Positions 6,565-11,511 of a stretch of DNA of 11,511 nucleotides are shown piece by piece. The notes below the pieces were generated by a model. It saw only the letters and a program-made list of their open reading frames with translations, was not told where the DNA came from and did no database searches. Source of the DNA: an uncultured Collinsella sp. Its GTDB lineage: Bacteria; Actinomycetota; Coriobacteriia; Coriobacteriales; Coriobacteriaceae. Each line of letters opens with the position of its first letter. Position 1 is the first letter of the stretch. Where the stretch lies: assembly GCA_900551815.1 (NCBI GenBank), contig URXE01000064.1:1-11511 (forward strand), given 5' to 3'. The translations under genes and the position numbers were made by a program.

Positions 6565-7752
6565 ATGTCGAGCCTCACCGGTAAGTCATTGAACCCTGTT
6601 ATGAATCGCAGGAGCGTTATCGCGAGCGCAGCAGGTCTGGGGGCGATGTCCATTCTAGCTGGCTGCTCCTCCAACGGCGGCGACAGCGGTTCCGCTTCGA
6701 GCGACGCTTCGTTTAAGATCGGCACCATCGGCCCGCTGACCGGTGCCAACGCGTCCTACGGCAAGTCCGTTACCCAGGGTGTCGAGCTTGGCTGCAAGGA
6801 TTTCTCGACCAAGGATCTGCCGCTTGCCAGCAAGGCCGAGGATGACCAGGCCGATGGCGAGAAGGCCGTCAACGCCTTCAACACCCTGCTCGACTGGGGC
6901 ATGCAGGCTCTCGTCGGTCCGACCACCACGGGTGCGTCGGTTGCCGTTGCCGCAGAGTGCGGTAACGACCCCAAGACGTTCATGATCACCCCGTCCGCGT
7001 CCTCCGAGGACGTCACCGACGGCAAGGATTGCGTCTTCCAGGTTTGCTTCACCGACCCCAACCAGGGTGTCAACGCTGCCAAGTTCCTGGCCCAGAAGTA
7101 TCCGGACGAGAAGTTCGTGCTGTTCTATAACTCCGGCGACGCCTATTCTTCGGGCATCGCAGATTCCTTTAAGGCCCAGGCCGCTGAGTCCAAGCTCGAG
7201 ATCGTCGACGAGGAGACCTTTAAGGACGACTCCGCCACGAGCTTTACCAACCAGCTGACCAAGGCCAAGCAGGCCGGTGCCACCATGATCTTTGCGCCGA
7301 TCTACTACACGCCGGCGTCCGTCCTGCTCAAGAACGCCAAGGACATGGGCTACGACGTCAAGATGATGGGCTGCGACGGCATGGACGGTATCCTGGGCGT
7401 TGAGGGCTTCGATACCTCTCTTGCCGAGGGTCTGCTGCTCATGACCCCGTTCTCTGCCGACGACGAGAAGAACGCCGACTTCGTAAACGCTTACAAGGAT
7501 AAGTACGGCGATACCCCCGATCAGTTTGCCGCCGACGCCTACGACGGCGTGCACGCGGTGGCCGAGGCCGTCAAGGAGGCCGGTCTTGGTGTCGACGCCG
7601 ACCCGACCGAGGCCGCCGAGAAGCTGTCCAAGGCTATGCTCAAGATTACCGTTGACGGTCTGACCGGCAAGCTCACCTGGAACGATAAGGGCCAGGTCCA
7701 GAAGGAGCCCACGGCGTACGTCATCACTGACGGCAAGTACGTACAGGCCTAA
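6565..7752 (+). CDS. Branched-chain amino acid ABC transporter substrate-binding lipoprotein (copy 2)
   Basis: A 395-residue paralogue of the preceding protein, with the same Peripla_BP_6/LivJ architecture. The signal region has NRRSVIAS (residues 14-21) with twin arginines and the lipobox LAGC with Cys34, so it is probably a membrane-anchored, possibly Tat-exported lipoprotein. The domain begins FKIGTIGPLTGANASYG at about residue 50, with VGPTTTG (117-123) and TPSASS (142-147) in the positions seen in copy 1. The two proteins are similar along their whole length, and stretches of 20-30 bases are identical at DNA level (for example 5870-5899 and 7327-7356). The start at 6565 has AGAGGAG with 6-base spacing; an internal ATG at 6601 would give a shorter N-terminus but has no comparable RBS. 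As the gene nearest livH, it is the more likely partner of the operon. Different ligand preference from copy 1 is plausible but unproven. Confidence 0.93.
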   Translation: MSSLTGKSLNPVMNRRSVIASAAGLGAMSILAGCSSNGGDSGSASSDASFKIGTIGPLTGANASYGKSVTQGVELGCKDFSTKDLPLASKAEDDQADGEKAVNAFNTLLDWGMQALVGPTTTGASVAVAAECGNDPKTFMITPSASSEDVTDGKDCVFQVCFTDPNQGVNAAKFLAQKYPDEKFVLFYNSGDAYSSGIADSFKAQAAESKLEIVDEETFKDDSATSFTNQLTKAKQAGATMIFAPIYYTPASVLLKNAKDMGYDVKMMGCDGMDGILGVEGFDTSLAEGLLLMTPFSADDEKNADFVNAYKDKYGDTPDQFAADAYDGVHAVAEAVKEAGLGVDADPTEAAEKLSKAMLKITVDGLTGKLTWNDKGQVQKEPTAYVITDGKYVQA

Positions 7753-7784
7753 TAGGCCGCCTTACATAGAGCGGTTTTGATCCC

Positions 7785-7814
7785 AAGCAGGGGAGGTTTT
7801 GGCCTTCCCTGCTT
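7785..7814 (+). terminator. Hairpin between binding protein and livH (likely attenuator or RNA stabiliser)
   Basis: AAGCAGGGGAGG (7785-7796) pairs with CCTTCCCTGCTT (7803-7814) over 12 bp, with one G.T wobble and a 6-base loop. The tail is not T-rich, so full termination is unlikely. Such hairpins behind binding-protein genes commonly block 3' exonucleases and keep the upstream message abundant. Confidence 0.6.
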
Positions 7815-7825
7815 GCTTGGTATCT

Positions 7826-7850
7826 AGGGACGATGTAACGTCCCTGTTTC
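7826..7850 (+). terminator. Second hairpin with short T-rich tail before livH (possible partial terminator)
   Basis: AGGGACG (7826-7832) and CGTCCCT (7839-7845) form a perfect 7-bp stem with a 6-base loop, followed by GTTTCAT. It is terminator-like but short. With the preceding hairpin it fits partial read-through into livHMGF, giving more binding protein than permease. Confidence 0.5.
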
Positions 7851-7891
7851 ATACATTAACTGGAAACCTATTCGAAAGGGGGATGTGGAAC

Positions 7892-8773
7892 ATGACGGTC
7901 TTTATCCAATACCTGGTCAACGGCCTGTCCATGGGCAGCGTCTACGCCATCATCGCGTTGGGCTACACCATGGTCTACGGTATCGCCAAGATGCTCAACT
8001 TCGCTCACGGCGATGTCATCATGGTCGGTGCCTATGTCTCGTTCTGCGCCACGTCGTATCTCGGCCTCCCGGGCTGGGCATCTGTAGTTCTTTCTTGTGT
8101 GGTCTGTACCGTTCTCGGTGTTCTCATCGAGGGTCTGGCCTATAAGCCGCTGCGTCAGGCGGGCCCGCTGGCCGTTCTGATCACGGCTATCGGCGTGTCT
8201 TACTTCCTGCAGAACGCCGCGCAGCTTCTGTGGGGCGCCACGCCCAAGAACTTCACTTCGCTCGTCACCTTCCAGGTGCCGGAGTTCTTGGCCAAGTTCA
8301 ACGTAAGCGCCGTCTCGCTCGTCACCATCGTCGCCTGCCTGGTTATCATGGCCGGCCTGATGTTCTTTACAGGAAAGACCAAGATGGGCAAAGCCATGCG
8401 TGCCGTGTCCGAGGACAAGGCCGCCGCTCAGCTCATGGGCATCAACGTCAACCGCACCATCTCGATGACGTTTGCCATCGGCTCTGCCCTTGCCGCCATC
8501 GCCGGCGTGCTGCTGTGCTCCTACTCGCCGGTGCTGCAGCCTACGACGGGCGCCATGCCTGGCATCAAGGCCTTCGACGCCGCCGTCTTCGGTGGCATCG
8601 GTTCCATCCCCGGCGCCTTTGTCGGCGGCATTCTCATCGGCATCATCGAGGCGATGGCGCAGGCCTACATTTCCACGAGCCTTGCCAACTCCATCGTCTT
8701 TGGTGTTTTGATCATCGTCCTGCTCGTCAAGCCTGCCGGCCTCTTGGGCAAGTACGTCCCCGAGAAGGTGTAG
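7892..8773 (+). CDS. livH: Branched-chain amino acid ABC transporter permease LivH
   Basis: One of the two membrane channel subunits of the LIV-type importer. The 293-residue protein is hydrophobic throughout and opens with the family pattern NGLSMGSVYAIIALGYTMVYGIAKMLNFAHGD (10-41). It has the cytoplasmic coupling-helix segment GKAMRAVSEDKAAAQLMGINV (166-186) that contacts the ATPases. GIKAFDAAVFGGIGSIPGAFVGG (224-246) and the KPAGLLGK end (280-287) are also typical. The start is set at 7892, 9 bases after AAAGGGGG (7875-7882). The ATG at 7883 abuts that site and is too close, and the TTG at 7799 lies inside a hairpin. The stop codon directly touches the next start, so translation with livM is coupled. 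Confidence 0.95.
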   Translation: MTVFIQYLVNGLSMGSVYAIIALGYTMVYGIAKMLNFAHGDVIMVGAYVSFCATSYLGLPGWASVVLSCVVCTVLGVLIEGLAYKPLRQAGPLAVLITAIGVSYFLQNAAQLLWGATPKNFTSLVTFQVPEFLAKFNVSAVSLVTIVACLVIMAGLMFFTGKTKMGKAMRAVSEDKAAAQLMGINVNRTISMTFAIGSALAAIAGVLLCSYSPVLQPTTGAMPGIKAFDAAVFGGIGSIPGAFVGGILIGIIEAMAQAYISTSLANSIVFGVLIIVLLVKPAGLLGKYVPEKV

Positions 8774-9862
8774 GTGAGCGTTATGAAGTTTCTTAAAGAT
8801 AAGCAGACGCGTCACGACTTTGTTACGTACGCCATGTGCATCGTGGCCTTCGCCATCGTGTTCTTTATGCAGTCGAACCACATGATTCCGCGCATGATCG
8901 CCGGTCAGTTGGTTCCCATCACGGCCTACATCGTCATGGCCATTTCCCTCAACCTTGTCGTCGGCATCGCGGGCGACTTGTCGCTGGGCCACGCGGGCTT
9001 TATGAGTGTCGGCGCCTATACGGGCATCGTTACCGCTGTCGCGCTGGAGAGCGCCGTTCCGTCCGACCCGATGCGTCTGATCATCAGCATCGTGGTCGGC
9101 GCCATCGCTGCCGCTATCCTGGGCTTCTTGATCGGCATTCCGGTCCTTCGCCTGAGCGGCGATTACCTGGCTATCGTGACGCTGGCCTTTGGCGAGATCA
9201 TCAAAGAGATCGTCACTTGCCTTATCGTGGGTGTCGACTCGCGCGGCCTGCACGTGATCTTTAACATCACGGGCAACTCTACGATCGATGACCTGCACCT
9301 GCTCGAGGACGGCACCGCCATCATCAAGGGCGCCCAGGGCGCCTCGGGCGTGTCGACGTACTCGACCTTCCTCGCCGGTGCCATCCTGGTCATGGTCGCA
9401 CTCGTGATCGTGCTCAACCTGGTTCGCAGCCGTACCGGCCGTGCCATTATGGCCGTGCGCGATAACAAGATTGCAGCCGAGTCCGTAGGCATCTCCGTCA
9501 CCGAGTATCGCATGATTGCCTTCGTGGTTTCCGCTGCCCTCGCCGGTGCTGCCGGAGCTCTCTTCGGCGGTAACTTCTCGCAGCTCTCCGCCACCAAGTT
9601 CGACTTCAACACGTCCATCCTCATTCTGGTGTTCGTGGTCCTGGGCGGCCTGGGCAACATGCGCGGTTCCGTCATCGCGGCGGCGTTGCTCACGGTGCTT
9701 CCCGAGCTGCTCCGTCAGTTCTCGGACTACCGCATGCTCATCTACGCCATCGTGCTGATCCTGGTCATGATTTTTAGCAACAACCCGCAGCTCAAGGCGT
9801 TCTTCGGTCGCGTCAAGGACCGCTTTGCTTCCAAGAAGGAGGTGGCAGCCGATGCCCAGTAA
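8774..9862 (+). CDS. livM: Branched-chain amino acid ABC transporter permease LivM
   Basis: The second channel subunit, partner of LivH. It has 362 residues with many membrane segments. Family signatures are LNLVVGIAGDLSLGHAGFMSVGAYT (59-83), PVLRLSGDYLAIVTLAFGEI (123-142), the coupling-helix region GRAIMAVRDNKIAAESVGISV (222-242) and LGGLGNMRGS (290-299). The GTG at 8774 directly follows the livH stop and has GAGAAGG 5 bases upstream. An ATG at 8783 with AGGTGAG just before it is a near-equal alternative and would shorten the protein by 3 residues. The charged C-terminal tail (VKDRFASKKEVAADAQ) is cytoplasmic by the usual topology. The gene overlaps livG by 11 bases. Confidence 0.94.
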   Translation: MSVMKFLKDKQTRHDFVTYAMCIVAFAIVFFMQSNHMIPRMIAGQLVPITAYIVMAISLNLVVGIAGDLSLGHAGFMSVGAYTGIVTAVALESAVPSDPMRLIISIVVGAIAAAILGFLIGIPVLRLSGDYLAIVTLAFGEIIKEIVTCLIVGVDSRGLHVIFNITGNSTIDDLHLLEDGTAIIKGAQGASGVSTYSTFLAGAILVMVALVIVLNLVRSRTGRAIMAVRDNKIAAESVGISVTEYRMIAFVVSAALAGAAGALFGGNFSQLSATKFDFNTSILILVFVVLGGLGNMRGSVIAAALLTVLPELLRQFSDYRMLIYAIVLILVMIFSNNPQLKAFFGRVKDRFASKKEVAADAQ

Positions 9863-10712
9863 ATTTGAGTTCAAGAAGGGCAAGATGGTCCCGTATCCTT
9901 CTGGCGCCATCGTTCCCGACCGCGACCTGGGCGAGCGCCCTGCACTCGAGTGCATCCACCTGGGCATTGAGTTCGGTGGCCTTAAGGCAGTCGACGACTT
10001 TAGCCTGACTATCGGCAAGACCGAGATCGCCGGTTTGATCGGCCCCAACGGTGCCGGCAAGACCACGGTCTTCAACCTGCTCACCAAGGTATACCAGCCC
10101 ACGCACGGCACCATCCTGCTCGACGGCGAGGACACCTCGGGCAAGTCCGTCTACCAGGTCAACCGCATGGGCATCGCTCGTACCTTCCAAAACATCCGCC
10201 TGTTTAATACCATGACGGTGGAGGATAACGTTAAGGTCGGCCTGCATAACCAGGAGCGTTACTCCGGCTTTGAGGGCGTGCTGCGCCTGCCGACGTATTG
10301 GAAGCACGAGAAGGCCGCCCACGAGCGCGCCATGGAGCTGCTGTCCATCTTTGACATGGAGCACTTGGCAAATGAACAGGCCGGCTCGCTTCCCTATGGT
10401 GCCCAGCGTCGTCTGGAAATCGTCCGCGCGCTTGCCACCAACCCCAAGCTGCTGCTGCTCGACGAGCCTGCCGCCGGCATGAACCCGTCCGAGACCGCGG
10501 AGCTCATGGAGAACATCGTTAAGATTCGCGACACCTTTGGCATTGCCATCATGCTTATCGAGCATGATATGTCGCTCGTTATGAACATCTGCGAGGGCAT
10601 CTGCGTGCTCAACTTTGGTAAGGTCATCGCCAAGGGCACGGCCGAGGAGATCCAGAACAACGACGCTGTTATCGAGGCATATCTGGGCAAGCAGGATAAG
10701 GGGGAGAACTAA
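9852..10712 (+). CDS. livG: Branched-chain amino acid ABC transporter ATP-binding protein LivG
   Basis: One of the paired ATPases that power the importer on the cytoplasmic side. The 286-residue protein has Walker A GPNGAGKTT (64-72), the Q-loop region TFQNIRLF (111-118), the LivG-type signature SLPYGAQRR (169-177, replacing LSGGQ), Walker B LLLLDEP (190-196, catalytic Glu195) and the H-loop LIEHDMSLV with His228. All catalytic residues are present. A preceding stretch of about 30 residues (SKFEFKKGKMVPYPSGAI... to about 30) is longer than in E. coli LivG. The start at 9852 has a near-perfect AAGGAGG (9836-9842) 9 bases upstream and lies inside the end of livM, so translation is coupled. The C-terminal region after the H-loop fits LivG. 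Confidence 0.96.
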   Translation: MPSKFEFKKGKMVPYPSGAIVPDRDLGERPALECIHLGIEFGGLKAVDDFSLTIGKTEIAGLIGPNGAGKTTVFNLLTKVYQPTHGTILLDGEDTSGKSVYQVNRMGIARTFQNIRLFNTMTVEDNVKVGLHNQERYSGFEGVLRLPTYWKHEKAAHERAMELLSIFDMEHLANEQAGSLPYGAQRRLEIVRALATNPKLLLLDEPAAGMNPSETAELMENIVKIRDTFGIAIMLIEHDMSLVMNICEGICVLNFGKVIAKGTAEEIQNNDAVIEAYLGKQDKGEN

Positions 10713-11426
10713 ATGGCAGAGCCGATGCTTTCCGTCTACAACATCAACGTCTGGTACGGCGCCATCCACGCCATCAAGGACATCTCCTTTAACGTCAACG
10801 AGGGTGAGATTGTGGCCCTGATCGGTGCGAACGGTGCCGGCAAGTCCACAACGCTCAAGACCGTCTCGGGCCTGCTGCGTTCTAAGACCGGCTCCATCAA
10901 GTTTATGGGCGAGGACATTACCCATACGCCTGCCGACAAGCTGGTGGGCAAGGGCTTGGCTCAGGTCCCTGAGGGCCGTCGCGCCTTTTTGCAGATGACG
11001 GTCGAGGAGAACCTGGAGATGGGCGCCTACACGCAGCCCAAGTCCACGGTTACTCCGGGCCTTGAGCGTGTCTACGAGCAGTTCCCGCGCCTTAAGGAGC
11101 GCCGTCGCCAGGTCGCCGGCACCCTTTCGGGCGGCGAGCAGCAGATGCTCGTTATGGGCCGCGCCCTTATGAGCAACCCCAAGCTGCTCATGCTCGACGA
11201 GCCTTCCATGGGCCTGGCGCCGATTCTGATTGAGCAGATCTTCCAGATTGTCGAGGATCTGCACAAGGCCGGCACCACGGTGCTTCTGGTCGAGCAGAAC
11301 GCGCAGATGGCGCTCTCGATTGCTACGCGCGGCTACGTGCTCGAGACCGGCAAGATCACCATGACCGGCACGGGCCAAGAGCTCCTGCATGACGATAACG
11401 TCCGCAAAGCCTATCTTGGTGGTTAA
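10713..11426 (+). CDS. livF: Branched-chain amino acid ABC transporter ATP-binding protein LivF
   Basis: The second ATPase, expected to form a heterodimer with LivG. It has 237 residues, the normal LivF length. Motifs are Walker A GANGAGKST (38-46), VPEGRRAF (85-92, the LivF Q-loop region), signature LSGGEQQM (138-145), Walker B LLMLDEP (158-164) and VEQNAQMAL (193-201), where LivF proteins carry VEQN in place of the usual switch histidine. The C-terminus RKAYLGG is typical of the family. The ATG abuts the livG stop codon (TAA then ATG), with AAGGGGGAG at 10698-10706 as RBS. This is the last gene of the operon. Confidence 0.96.
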   Translation: MAEPMLSVYNINVWYGAIHAIKDISFNVNEGEIVALIGANGAGKSTTLKTVSGLLRSKTGSIKFMGEDITHTPADKLVGKGLAQVPEGRRAFLQMTVEENLEMGAYTQPKSTVTPGLERVYEQFPRLKERRRQVAGTLSGGEQQMLVMGRALMSNPKLLMLDEPSMGLAPILIEQIFQIVEDLHKAGTTVLLVEQNAQMALSIATRGYVLETGKITMTGTGQELLHDDNVRKAYLGG

Positions 11427-11442
11427 TCCATTCAACAAAGGG

Positions 11443-11479
11443 GCGCTGACTATCCCGTGTTAGCGTCGGATTATTTTAG
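11443..11479 (+). terminator. Likely terminator of the liv operon
   Basis: CGCTGAC (11444-11450) pairs with GTTAGCG (11459-11465) with one G.T wobble around an 8-base loop. A T-rich stretch ending in TTATTTT follows at 11471-11477. The gap between stem and T-run is a few bases longer than ideal, so the call is moderate. The remaining bases to the window end hold TATAGT (11485-11490) and TTGACC (11500-11505). These could belong to a promoter for the next gene, but no complete promoter is visible. Confidence 0.55.
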
Positions 11480-11511
11480 CCAAATATAGTCGGCCGAGAT
11501 TGACCAATCCC

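Noticed and set aside
7868..10144. 758-codon open frame on the minus strand across livH, livM and the start of livG
   Set aside because: It spans three well-supported genes on the other strand, and its His/Asp/Gly-rich translation is a composition artefact. The same holds for the frame at 9813-11438.

Overview
The window is high-GC bacterial chromosome. Its G/C-ending codon use, strong AAGGAG-type ribosome binding sites, lipoprotein-anchored binding proteins and single-chain PurL suggest a Coriobacteriia member such as Collinsella. That is an inference from sequence style; there is no rRNA or other marker gene to confirm it. The content is mostly core metabolism and transport. No mobile element, CRISPR array, phage gene or tRNA was recognised.

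Layout: (1) The left end holds the first 442 codons of purL (purine synthesis) on the minus strand, running off the edge. (2) Divergent from it is a plus-strand CPA2-type cation:proton antiporter with a long hydrophilic tail. (3) From 3075 to 3460 lies a non-coding array of six imperfect copies of a 46-nt palindrome. Five copies start at an exact 62-bp period and the last one base early. The stems are kept by compensatory changes. A 14-bp perfect bidirectional terminator follows, separating the antiporter from the convergent hom gene. (4) hom (homoserine dehydrogenase with an ACT domain) is on the minus strand. (5) From 5129 to 11426 is a complete branched-chain amino acid (LIV/HAAT-type) ABC transporter locus on the plus strand: two tandem paralogous lipoprotein binding proteins, then livH, livM, livG and livF. 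A terminator-like hairpin closes it.

The two binding proteins probably share one set of permeases and ATPases, as LivJ and LivK do in E. coli. The first is separated from the second by a 269-bp AT-rich spacer that likely carries its own promoter. Two hairpins between the second binding protein and livH probably lower expression of the membrane part relative to the binding proteins. livH, livM, livG and livF are packed with overlapping or directly abutting ends, so they are almost certainly one transcript.

The most unusual element is the phased hairpin array in the presumed 3' UTR of the antiporter. I cannot assign it to a named repeat family from the sequence alone.
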